DNA of 64,000 bases. Source: Larus michahellis (Eukaryota; Chordata; Aves; Charadriiformes; Laridae). This document shows positions 39,521 through 51,400 of this stretch, piece by piece (within the stretch, counting starts at the first letter, position 1; each line of letters starts with the position of its first letter). Below the pieces are notes generated by a model that saw nothing but the letters and a program-made list of their open reading frames with translations, was not told the DNA's origin and searched no databases. The stretch lies in the NCBI RefSeq assembly GCF_964199755.1, contig NC_133910.1:8082501-8146500 (forward strand). The letters run 5' to 3'. A program made the position numbers and the translations under genes.

Positions 39521-42500
39521 GCAGTTCTTGCTCAGCTTTGTCTAGCACGCTCCTCCTTCGATACATGTCTGTGAAATCACCTCTTACTCAGCTTTACCAC
39601 AGTCCCATTCACTTTCATCTCTCTTCAAAGGAGATTCCTCCATGCTTTTGATTATCCCAGTCATACTTTCTTATTTCCCTCCGCCGCTGAAGCAAGCAGA
39701 TGACCAGCACATGACTGCCAACTCATTTCACCCCTTGCACTCCAACCGTCCTTCAGCTCATTTATCTTTTAAGTGCCCTCAAGTCCTCACTGAGGGGTCT
39801 AGGATGACTCCACACCAAGTTATTTAGCACTCTGGAGGGGCTACTCCCAAACTGAAGGAATTCCAACTATGTTCTTACAGAAGACAGATCTGGGACACTC
39901 GCTCTGCAGCCATCCGGCAATAGATCTGGCTTGCTCCTCTCTGTTCCTTTGGGGCCTTTCTGTATCCTTCAGCACGGTCTCCTCTCTCGCTACGCTATTA
40001 GCATGGATTTAACACTGTTCTTTGTAGAGCAACTCCATTCTCCTGTTTTCAGCTTATTCCAGTTCACTGTTGGCCACAGGGTTCCCAGCTCTCAAACACA
40101 CATTTTAACAATAGCTGGAAACTAAAGGCCTGCACGCAATCTTTTATTTCAGCTGAGAATATTTTTCTTCCTGTTAGATAACATATCTCCTGGAAAAAGA
40201 ACCTAACATTTTCGGATCCCTTCCAATCCTCCATCCTTATTTAACATCGATGAATCTGTCTGCATATCTAATGTATGGGAATACCTTCCAGGTCATCCAG
40301 AGTGAGATGCGAGGCATAAATTAACAGGTCCTCACAGAGCACTTCAGCTGGACATTGCAGAAATTAAAGAATTCAATAGCTCTCATCTGGTCCTGCATAA
40401 ATAGAGCAACACATGTCTGAACACTGAGACCTAGTGACAACTGTTCATTGATCTGTTTTCAGTAAGTTTGTCACTTGTCCCTCCACAGGAACAAATACAG
40501 ACGTTCTTCCTCCAGCGCACGGGAGGAACAACCTGTGTGTGGCTGGACAAACCTGGTAGCTGGAGCGAGGGGACTGGGAAAGCCACCCAGCATGCTTGAT
40601 GGGGTGGTGTTAACCATGAAGGGATGAGAGCAGAACTGGTGTCTCTCATCAAATTTATGTGACATTTACCTGCCCAAGACCTCTTTCATGTCCAACCTAC
40701 AGAACCACCAAAAGGAGCTCCTGTACGATGTGATGCTTTTCCCCTCGCACTGCGGCACTCAAGTCAGTTGAGTAAGTGGACCTCAGTCACTCAAGTTCAT
40801 GCTCCTAAGCGACAAGATCCTCCCCAAACTATCAGTACACGCAGATAATTTTAAAATTTGCTCCTGGATTATTTTTTTTTCTTTCAGTAATGCAAACCAA
40901 CTAATCCAGAAAGAACCTCGCAAAAGCCAAGATGACATTTTTTTCTATCAGGTGAACAGAGTGGTTGAGTGAATTCATTTTGCATTAAGCTGATGTGGAA
41001 CCAAAGTTACACCTGCAGTACAGGGTGGGTAGGGCAGAGCTCTACCCTGGGCGCGAGGGACAAACACAGGCAGACTGTAGAGAACACAGTCCTTCCTGGA
41101 AAAACGGGCCTGATACTGTCAACTCCAAAAGACCACATGTAACAGGACCACCTCAGGCCCTACAAAGCTGTTTTCCTCCAACTGGATGCTTAAATCCACT
41201 ATTATTTAGTGGAAACAGCTGTTTAATAGCTTGCCATCTCAGGGTTTCACTCTGCATTGGAGTCTGCTCTGAAGAGATCCTACCCTGGGTGATTTCTTCA
41301 CAGTTGCTCTCAGCACCAGAGGCAGAAGAGGTGGCACACACATCTGAGGTGGACTGGAAAGCTCCCGATGGTGAGTCACCCAACAGGAGGGACGCCTTGG
41401 CTGTCCTGCATCAGCAGTCTGACGTACAAACCACAGAGATGGACAGACCTGGTGCTATTTCCAGGAAGCCTCCTCACTGCGCTCTCCAGAGAAATCGCCA
41501 CATCCCTCCTTGCTCAGGAGACCTCACCACTGGTGCCAAGGCTTGCTGGCTGTCAGTGCCTGTTGTTCCCTGGTTACAGACCCCCGCTGAGGCTCTCTGA
41601 CAAACCAGGAACCTGAAGAGTCACTGCTGTCCTTTAGCCTTCGCTGGCAAACTGCCTGGTGCTCTTCTCTTGCCTTGCAACCAGCTGGTAAGTACCGAGC
41701 CCAGCTCCATACCTCCACAACCCTCCAAGGGCAGCCAGACCCGGCCTGTCCAAACAAATGGAGGAACTATTACAGCAGCAAGTAGTCGTTTTCTCCTGGT
41801 GAACCTACTTGTTCCTCAACGCCGACTGCTGCAGCTGATCAAAACCAGGCAAAGGTCTTTATTCAAGCATGAGTTGGAGTCAGAGAAGCAGGAATAACAG
41901 AGGCGCCAGTCAGAATAGCTGTTTTGCAAGACTAATTTTAGTGACCTGTATTTACGGCTCTTCCACAGTAGATGGGTGAAAGAGCAGCGTGTTTAGTTTT
42001 GCAAACCCCAAGCCAAACACAGCCTCTGATTCTAGTCCAACCCAAAACCTATTGAGCACTTTAAAATCCTCTTTCACCTAAGGGTCCCAAAGCGTTGGAT
42101 GGGGATGTCTGCTTAACAAACACCACCGCCTTATATATGTTGGATGAAATACAAGCCACTCGCCACATCAGAGCCCATGACTGGAGGGACGGCACAGCAT
42201 TACTCATGCCCTATAATCCTCTTCCCGTAGCAATCCTCCCTGCCATGTAAGCATAGTGTTTTCTTATTTCATCAAGTTCAGGTTTCATCCCTTTCACAAA
42301 TTTTTTATCCCTTAATTATTATTTGCAACAGAATTCAAGTTTTAAGGCAAAATACGGGCTAAAAGTTTTCCTATTATTTCTTGTTTTCTCAATGAGAGCT
42401 ATTGCGGCACACAGCAGACGGGCTCACACGAGAGCTACTGCACTCCAGCTGCTTCCAAGCCAGCCTGGAGAACAAAACCAAAAAGCAGGTCCCAGACCCA

Positions 42501-42652
42501 GACTGGAGGCCAGTCAAAGCCAAACAGGAACACTCTCCAGTTTCAGACTCTGAGCTCAATTTTAAAGAGAAGGGGAAAACCTAAAGGCAGGATTGAAGCG
42601 AGTGCAATCCAAGTCTCACAACATCCCTGTCTTACCAATGAGGGACCTACAG

Positions 42653-42985
42653 AACAAGGTTTAATTCTCTTTCTTGCAAATTTGTTGTCATATGTGACAG
42701 TAATGCTTCATGATTACACATGTCAAGTCCATTGTCCAAACTGCTAAAATTAAATTACTTCGTGGGACAATAGGTTCCATCATGAAACACAATTTAAATT
42801 AAGATGATGATAATCTTTTTATGGGATCTCCTTCCCCTCTTGTTCATGTCATGGAGAGACACACGGCGGATTAGGAAGAACAGATGACGTTACTTACCCA
42901 GAGCTGGGTGACAGCACCGTGACTTGACCCCTGGAGGCCCAGTGCAGTCCCCAGATCTAATCACTAAACCACTGAGGATGTCTGC
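42653..42985 (-). mobile_element. Dispersed repeat, copy 2, with tRNA-like head (possible CORE-SINE)
   Basis: The body (42653-42880) matches copy 1. On the minus strand the element starts near 42985 with AGTGGTTTAGTGATTAGA, resembling a tRNA A box, then GGGGTCAAGTCACGG, resembling a B box, then CTCTGGGTAAGTAACGTC, similar to the core of MIR/CORE-SINEs. The family name is uncertain. Direct duplication of a unique segment is the alternative for the shared body. Confidence 0.45.
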
Positions 42986-44077
42986 ACCATGAGTGTTTAG
43001 TTTACAAGTCAAAACAGAGTCTAACTGCCAGCATGCAAGTGCAACCCGATAGCCCATCCAGTGGCTCTATCTCTACCACTTCATACATTATTCATCTCGA
43101 TCTTGCACAACAGAGGCCTTGAAATCAGAACCCAGAGGCAATTAGGCAAAGCTGACTCTTCCCCAGCGAGGGGTGAAAAGGGGAGGCTGGTAAAACACCG
43201 ATCCCAGCACCCTGCTTTGCTTTCCTTGTTTCCTGCCCCGAGGGTGCCTCTCGCAGCTGCCAGCCCAGGTGGATTTGCATGGTCCATTGGTGGCTGCTGC
43301 TGCTTATTTGCACCTGGCTTTGGGTGGTACCATTAGACACTGAGCTGCTGTATCCTCTCACCCTGCAACAGGAGACACCCAAGCCAGCACATAAAACACC
43401 CACATGAGCCCCGGTGTCCTTGCAACACTGGTATTTAAACTCTTAACAGCAATTTTCTCCAAGCTATGCCTTAACCTTTTCAAAACTACATGAGCTTGGA
43501 GTGTGTCTATGCCATGAAAAGCCATTGTAGAAATGGACACCTGTTAAGATCACCCAGCTACAAATTAAAAAACTCTGTTCTCCTCAAAGCCTGTCACTAT
43601 GTCAGCCCTGGCATCTCCCATTCAGATGAACAGAAACCTCTCGTTTTTCTCCAAAGCCAAAGAGCTGCCTCTCTCCATTCCTTCTCCCTCTGGAGCACAC
43701 AGTGGCCTGTGGAGGCACAGAGCCAGTTTGGCTGCCAGGCACTTAAATAACTCCCTGTGCTTGTTCTGAGAAAGGCCTACTCCATCCATCATTGCTTGAT
43801 GCAGTTGGCATGACTGAAAGATCAAACAGGTTTCAGCAGCAGGTCTCACCAAATAAAGAGCAAACAAATGCCCTGCTAGCTTGTCACCTTGCACTTTTAT
43901 CTATAAAACATTACCTTTCAAGGAGGTTCCCACGGGAGGCAAGAAATGTGAGACAGCTGCTTCCCTCACCCACACTGATGCTGTAGATCAAGCATGGCTT
44001 TAAACCCCTCCTCTCACTCCTGTCCCTACCAGGTAACACAACCTAGCTCCACCTGCTGAAAACCACTTGATATCAGA

Positions 44078-44098
44078 TTAAAAAAAAAAAAAAAAAAT
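44078..44098. repeat. Poly-A run
   Basis: About 19 consecutive A. No retroposon body was recognised next to it. Confidence 0.85.
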
Positions 44099-45095
44099 CA
44101 CATTTGTCTCCCTCTGCAGAGATTGTCAGCATTCACCATGAGCCAAAGGGCATCAGCAGCACTGATAAATCTTGCTTGATCTTCAGCTGCTGTACGTGGC
44201 TCTGGGTAGGGGCCATACCAGTGTAGACCAGGTAAAGCTCTGGTCTGGAACCACCATTGCATCCAAACACTGTGAGGTCCCTAGGGCTGGTGATTCATTC
44301 TGCTTGTCCAGCACAGGGAGACTCTGGTCTCTGACTGCAATACAGGCTCCGGGAAAAGGGCTTTACAGTTGACCATCCATATGGGAAATCCTTTTCTCTT
44401 CTTGTAGGGAAGAACCTCAATTGTATTTTCTAGAGACAGCATGCAGACAAAAAAACCCCCTACATCAGAATTTTACAAGGGTTCAGACATGATCAAAGGA
44501 ATTCTTTCACCTGGGCAGATTTATTTAGACTTGTGTATGATGTCCCACTTCACTCAAATCCCAAGCACATCCATACCTTTCCTTGTTGGACTGTCCCTCT
44601 TCACACAGCACAGCAGCACACACTGTCCCAAAGGACTCTGATTTTCGTACCACAGACAAGGATTTTCAAGCCTGCCCAAGGCAAATCATGGCTCAAGCTC
44701 TTGAGTAAAGATTTCAAAGACAGACCAGAATTGCTAAACCCTTTGCTATGAAATGCCATGTTAAGAAGAACTTTCATCATCTGCAAACCTCAATTTTCCT
44801 ACCTGCAAGAGAAGGATGACACAGTCTCTTGACTCCCTGGGTGTTGCTAGGATTAGACAATGTTTGCTCAACATTAATGTAGATTTCGGTGTCTTGTGTT
44901 ATTGCTACTGTCACACTATAGAAAGGTCAATGAACACATTCCAGTGAGTCAGAGCCTTCCCACAGCATTAGTATCATCCTCAGAGCTTAGCCAGGCTCTG
45001 TATTTGGATAAAGCCCACCGCAATCTCACCCTTAAAAGATCTCAATGTACGTCAGTGGCAGCCCTTTCCTGTCCCTGCCTCATCTCTATTTTTAG

Positions 45096-45233
45096 GAAAA
45101 GGAGCATTTGGAAAATGATGCTGAATTTGAAGAAGGGAAAGAAAACAAACCCAAACCACGGAGCATTAGAGAACATCTTGCCCAAGTCAGAAGGCAGGGA
45201 GAGAAGAGAAGATGCGGACAGAGATATGTTCAG
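45096..45233 (+). other. Possible unassigned coding exon
   Basis: A strong pyrimidine tract ends in TTTTTAG at 45095. The next 138 bases are open for 46 codons in phase 0 and end in CAG before GTAGAA. The encoded stretch is highly charged (it includes LENDAEFEEGKENKPKPRS). I do not recognise the protein and no partner exon is evident nearby, so chance is quite likely. Confidence 0.15.
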
Positions 45234-45769
45234 GTAGAAATTAAACTGAACATAGGGAAAATAGAGTCTCTCACTTCTTCTTGTCCAATTAGAAACCCTC
45301 AGTGAGAACCTCTTTGCCAGCCTAGCGCTTCATGTAAAACAGCAGTCACATTACCAAACCTCTTTCATAAAGCACCTGGAAACATTGAGGACCTGAAACC
45401 TTGTCCAACAAAAATGCAGACTTTTTCTGGAAAAAGCATTCATTGACCTTACAACTCTTACCTGGAAACCTCTTGCATTCCATTAACTCAAGGCAGGGCT
45501 GCAACACCGATGCCCAGCACCCTGTCTCCTGGCTGGAGACATTACGTTTCTTGGCTCTCCAGCCAGCTGCGAGGTATGCTGCAGTGATCAGAAAGCCATG
45601 CTAACCAGCCATATCCCAAATTCTCTAGGCTCCCTGCCATGGAGCTGGAAGCCCAAAGTCCTGAGAATGCTGACTCTAAACCAACAATGCACAAATCAAA
45701 CCATGGCTGGGTGACAGAAAATTTCAACACACCGAAAGCGGAGTAAGGCCAGGCAAAGCTCTCATCTGG

Positions 45770-46025
45770 AACTTTCTTCTCTCCTCACCCTTGGCCTTAA
45801 GTACTCCACATCTGCATCCCTTATCTCTCCCTTTGAACACACCCACCCCATCTCCACTACCTCCCCTATCACAACAGCTTTAGCACTCCGAACACTTCAA
45901 ACACCCCATATCCTCCAGCTCATACCACTGCTCCCCAAATCCCTACCTTCCCTCTTCCTGCAATCCCCGCATGTCCTTACCTCTCCCACACCCTCACCTT
46001 CCCACCGCACCACTTCCACCGCTGA
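45770..46025. other. G-poor, C-rich strand-asymmetric tract
   Basis: Between 45781 and 46020 the plus strand has only 14 G in 240 bases and is dominated by C, T and A in CCC/CAC/CTC motifs. It is not an exact tandem repeat and has no coding signal. Confidence 0.7.
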
Positions 46026-48420
46026 CCAGCACCGCAAATCATGGATACCCCAAACCAACGCTTTTTGACAGTTCTTCTCAGCTACAAATTTTCAGTACTT
46101 ACAGCTTGTGGTAACTGATTCAAGATGACCCACTGCTGGCTGACCATCACCATCCCCTGTGCTGGTCGGGGGCCAGCGTGAATACACGACAGGAAGCCAA
46201 TTCTGTGCCCAGGGCACAGGAGGGCGCTGAGAGAGAAGAACAACATGTTCATCAGCACACACAACAGGCGACAAGACGTTGCACGGTGGAGTGCGTGTTG
46301 CAGGGTCTGTGCTCCACTCGGAGCTTCCAGACAGCTGTTCAAGGAAATTGCCATCAATGTCAGCCCCACCACCGCTATTAGACATCTCATCCATGTCCGG
46401 GCCCAGCTTGAACCCATTTAACTTGTAAGGGATAATGAGATAACAGCATGACATGTTGCAGCTGAAGGTTATTTAAACACCCATCTGGTACCTGTTATGC
46501 AGCATACATCCTATTGTTGTATAGGAAATATATGCCACCTCCCTCCCACATGGAAAAGAGAAGATCTATAGATGTCTCCCATGCTACTCCTTCTTTTTGC
46601 ATAGATGAGGTAATTCTCCTTTTCTGTGTTGTTTCTAGCATATCACTTTGGACTTCCTATCTGCATTTTGGGAGATGTAGTCCCTTCCAGACTGGTGAGA
46701 CCTTGTGAAATGACACAAGACCACAATGAAAAATTTAATATGGACATCTCATCACCCCCTTTACACATCGGTCAGAAGAGGCTCCATGCCAGCTGGGTTT
46801 GAAAGCATGGACCATAAACTGTGAAACAGATTCACCCTTTGTATGACATGAGTTGGCGCTACACTTTCATTCCAGAGAGATTCAGGGGTGACAATCCATT
46901 TCAGCGTTTATGGGACCACGCTCCGCTTCTACACAGGAACGGTGAAATACCTGCTGAAGTCTGTAAAGTGGGCAACCCAACCTGCTCGCACCTTTCATTC
47001 ACATGTACAGCCAAGAAAATCTACAGATCCCAGCTAAACAGCCTCATTTCTTTATTCAAACTCCCCATTTTTATAAGATGATTTTGGCTGTTCTCGGTCC
47101 CCTGCCGATATTGCCTGGGAAACTCTTGCCCTCTGTGAAGCCTGAGCAGCCATGAGGGCTGGGTTGTGTGGTGTCCCAAGAAATCACGTTTCATAACACA
47201 AGCGGTCAGCGCTGCAGATGTGCACTCTCTCCTCCGTTTTTCTCAGTTTTCTGCAAAAGTTGTTCCACCCTGCAAATCCTGGGCTAAAATCTGTGTCTGA
47301 CGCCCCATCTAGCGTTCAGCGCAGACAAACGCAGAGGACTGCTGCATCAAGGAAACGGAGTCGACTGGAAAATTCCCAGCATTTTTTTAGCGATATTAAA
47401 CCGCCTTTGTGCAAATATAACTTGAGCTGACTTTAAGAGAGTTCTGACGGAGTCCAGGCAACATGTAAACCTGCATATGCCACTGCCAATGCTCTCCTCT
47501 GGCCTCTATGCAGCCTCTGGGTCTCCTAATAGAGCAATTGCAGGCGGAAAGCCCCGCAAGCCCTGCTCCTCAGGTGTTAACTCCTCAGCAGCCCAAACCC
47601 CGGGGCTTTGAGGACACCCCTCCGTAGGTGAATCATCTGGGCAAACTACCTTGGAATCACAAGCCAAGAGTCTAAGCTGTGCCAAACTCAAGACTCAATG
47701 GCAGCTGACAGGGAGGACTCTCTCAAAACAGGGAACAACAGGGATTCCCGGGTGCTCGGCAGCCATCAGCACAGGGCACCCGTTTCAAGTGAGACACCAA
47801 ATCTCGAGCATGTATTTTGAATAATAAATGATGCTGCTCAGTGCTTTTCCAATGAGATTTTTAAAAATAAAATGAGAATTACTTAAAAGTGCTCTTCACA
47901 TTTTTTTCATTTAAAAAAAAAAAAAAGAGTGTTTGCTGAGAAAATATTTCGGTGTCTGTCCTTCCCCTTTGCAAACACGCTTCATGAAGTTGTCAGGACA
48001 AAATATCTGCACTGAGAACTTGGTTTTATTAAAGCAGCTTTCTGACACGTTCAGTCCTGTGAGTTGCAGAGCTCCAGCCACTGCTACAGAATCTTGGGCT
48101 CTGTGATGCTAGGTGCACAACCCGCTCTGAACTAAGCCCAAACCAAGCATCACTGTGTTCTTGGTTAATCACCAGACCAATTAGCACCTTGGTTAAGATG
48201 CAGTGAGGTTCCAGTCCTTCACCCCTCGGAGCTGGGATTGTTCTGATGAAACTCTCACTCTACCCATGCAGAGACGCCCTGCTCACAACACTTCCAGTTC
48301 TCCAGGAGCAGTGTGATAAGTCTGTTAACTCATTAACACCTCCAGCTTACAGGAGACTTGGCTTCCATCCTCTCGAACAGCCTCGGGCCCCACACTTCAG
48401 GAAGTTACTCTGCAACTTCT

Positions 48421-48432
48421 GTTTCACTTTCC
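48421..48432 (+). promoter_or_regulatory. ISRE-like motif upstream of the extra torsin
   Basis: GTTTCACTTTCC fits the reversed interferon-stimulated response element pattern GTTTCNNTTTC and lies 37 bases before the torsin start codon. The region lacks a CpG island and an obvious TATA box, so the true transcription start is unknown and the site may lie in the promoter or the 5' UTR. Confidence 0.35.
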
Positions 48433-48468
48433 TTTCCTGCTGAGCCAGGCTGGCTTTCAGTTCCCACC

Positions 48469-51400
48469 ATGAAGCTTATGAATGCTGCTGTATTCTTTAT
48501 TCTTGTGCCCACTTTTACGCCAGCTTTGGACCCTCTCAGCACTTCAGTCTTCATGGGTGGTGCTGCTGTCGCTTGGCAGCTCCTCTCCCCTCACTCCTGG
48601 CTCAAGTGCAGTCTCCTGGAGTGCTGCAATATGGAGGACACACTGAATTTATCAGGTAAGGCAGTGGCAAGGGCACCCTGAGCCAAGTTGTCAGTGAGAC
48701 CAGCTGATGATCCTTCCCAGGGTGGTCAGGGCTTCCTTTTTCATGCCAGTATCCTTTGGGATGGTTGTGGAAAGGTAAGAGTTACCGCCCACAGTGGCTC
48801 TACAAGGCAAAGGCTGTACTAACCTAATATTGCTTATCCCACAAGTGGTCACGTACCCTGCTTCTCATGGCAGCATTTTCCTTGCTGGTGTCTTGGTTTA
48901 TATTGGCAGAAGGAGGCAAAATTCTGGAGGTGAACTGAAGGCTAAGAGCTAAAGAAATAATCCCACATCTTCTTCAGACGGACACCCAGCGGTATCCCAC
49001 ACCCCAGTTGGTGGTTGCCTGTAATACATGTCAAATGAGTAGCAATTAGTGGTAGGTCTAGATTCAAAGCACGCTGCTTCACTCCCCTGAGACAAGCAGG
49101 CTGGCAGTCCCCAGCGACTGGGGAAGGAAGGGTTGTTTCACCCTGCCTGCGGGGAACTAGTGCATAGTCTGAAAAAGAGCTTATGTGACCTTTTAACCAT
49201 AAACTCCTGATCCTGCCACCTGGAAATCCCCCTTCCCTTTGTCATGGGATTACAAATATTGCTTCATTTCAGTGCTAGGCCACAGATTTCAAAACAAATC
49301 CTCAGCTGTTGGAGACCTGTGTGCTTCCAGGTACTTCAATATGTCGCTTCCTACCACCTCTGGATCTGCTGCGTACAGACAGGCTGTTCCTAGTACTTTA
49401 GCCACTGAAACACCAGTTGTGGTACTTTTTAAGAGAACTTTCTATAGCAACAGAAGCACATTTTTCTATAAATGCGAGGTATGCTAGATGCCACAAAAAC
49501 AGTTAACGAGAATTTAGCACATGCAGTGAACAAGCCTCTGCAAATACAGTAGATCCCATCCCAGGACTTTATAGGAGGCAGTAGCCACAATACCGCTGGG
49601 ACTCCTGCCTATCTCATACTAACTGCTTGCTTCCCATAAATGCCATCAAGAGTCTGATTCATGAGTTTTCTCTTCAGTTGGATTCTCTGCGGATTCACAA
49701 TCTTGTCATGGCCAGAGGGCAGCAAACATTTGTTCTCCCTGATGGTCATTCAGCTGCAACAAAAAAAAAAAAAAAAAAAGAAAAGAAAAAAAGGAAGGAA
49801 CTTTCTGGCATTTTGTGATTCTTCTCTCCCCTTATTCCTTCAGTTATAAAGATGGATTTGGACCGAAAAGTATTTGGCCAGCATCTTGCTGTCCAGATAG
49901 TTCTGAGAGCTCTGAGTGCAAATACGCACAGCAAACGGCCCAGGAAGCCCTTGGTGATGTCCTTCCATGGCTGGACTGGAACAGGCAAAACGTTTGTCAG
50001 CAGCATCATTGCAGAAAACCTCTATCAGCTTAATATACCAAGACAGAGGTTTGTGCACCACTTCAACACAGTACTGCATTTCCCACACCTTTCACATGTC
50101 CATCTCTATAAGGTACTTCCAGCTTTATCTCACTTTCTCCAATTTATCTGCAACTGTGAGTGCAAATCCCAGATAATTTTGCCTCTGTCTCACAGGAGCA
50201 GCTACAGAATTGGATCCGGGGCAATGTCAGTGCCTGTCCAAGGTCCCTTTTTATCTTCTCTGAAATGGATCAGATGCCTCATGGCCTGATAGACTCTATC
50301 ATGCCATTCCTCGGCTACCATGAAGAGATCGATGGTGTTTATTATGGCAAGGCAATCTTCATCTTTCTGAAGTAAGGAAAGCCAAAAGGGAATTACAGTC
50401 CCACAGAATCAGCAGGGACAAAGGGAGTAACAGCTGCTGATAGGTTTGAGGCTGACTGCAGCGTGGCCAAGCAGCTCAAGGTCCCTTGCTGCCTGTCTTT
50501 ACAGACATGTTGTCAATGAACGTGCCCAGCCATCATGCCTGACAGATCTCACTCTATAAAGAGAAGTGAGCTGTCCCTGCACGGAAAAGGCTCGCATTCC
50601 TCAAGTGAATGGGAAACGGACAAGTGGTTTCCAAAAGTGCTGGAGATGCCACTTCCACAGTGGTCAGTAAATTTGTTTTCTCCAGCTCTATAACCCCACC
50701 ATTAGGCAGAAAGTTCTTTATAAGATGGGTAGGACTCTGCTAGGGAGCTCTTTAGATGCAGAGCAGGGAAAACTCACCTGCTGAAGACCACTTGCATACA
50801 CAGATCAAGGGAGCACAATTCCTCCAGGTATTATTCCTGGGAAATCCCTTTGCTGAGGATCACCCTAGCTCTAGTTCACAGCACATGACTGAAGCAAGCC
50901 CAAACGCCAAGCTTTGGGCTGGCATACCTCTCAAATGCCTTTATGTTCAAACACATGGCCAACTACCTATTTCTGCCTGAGACAGCAATTAGGACTGTGA
51001 TTAGCAGCTTGTTAGTGAGCCTCTTGGTACACCTGGCAGCGTGACCAATCCCCATGTCTGCTGAAATGACAAACGCAGTAGCTGAAGCCACTGTGCCAGA
51101 GGAGAGCTCATCAGTCTCCATCAGACACTGCTGTCATTTGGGAGATAGCATGGTCCTTGTCACTTCCCATCATGTAACACCCACATGTAGGGACATGTCA
51201 CCTCCACTCCAGTGCAGATTCACACAGAGTGACTTAAACAACCGCCGAGATCTGAGCAATAAAGATGGCAAAGATACAGCTCTAATGAGCCAGTGAATCT
51301 CCTTCCTAACAGCAATGCAGGTGGAGATAAAGTAGCAGAGATTGCCCTCGATTACTGGAGAAGGCAGAAGAGAAGAGAAGACATTCCTGTGAAGAAGCTC

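Larger units (their letters stand above)
31300..48400. other. Long intergenic region between PTGES and the extra torsin
   Basis: About 17 kb without a gene I can defend. PTGES promoter elements are expected just beyond 31.25 kb, but no TATA box or clear GC-box cluster stands out. The segment contains a pair of diverged ~230-base repeats, A/T homopolymers (near 37.99, 44.08 and 47.92 kb), a G-poor tract and one weak exon candidate, all listed separately. Open frames such as those at 41.0-41.6 and 46.1-46.45 kb match nothing I know. Confidence 0.55.

Noticed and set aside
40995-41600. 201-codon open frame
   Set aside because: Begins at GTG, resembles no protein, and has no supporting promoter or exon partners.
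42900-42985. A functional tRNA gene on the minus strand
   Set aside because: A- and B-box-like motifs are present, but no cloverleaf stem pairing is convincing and a repeat body is attached; a SINE head is more likely.
46092-46454. 120-codon minus-strand open frame, with an overlapping 111-codon frame
   Set aside because: Not recognised, both frames open over the same DNA, and no splice or promoter context.
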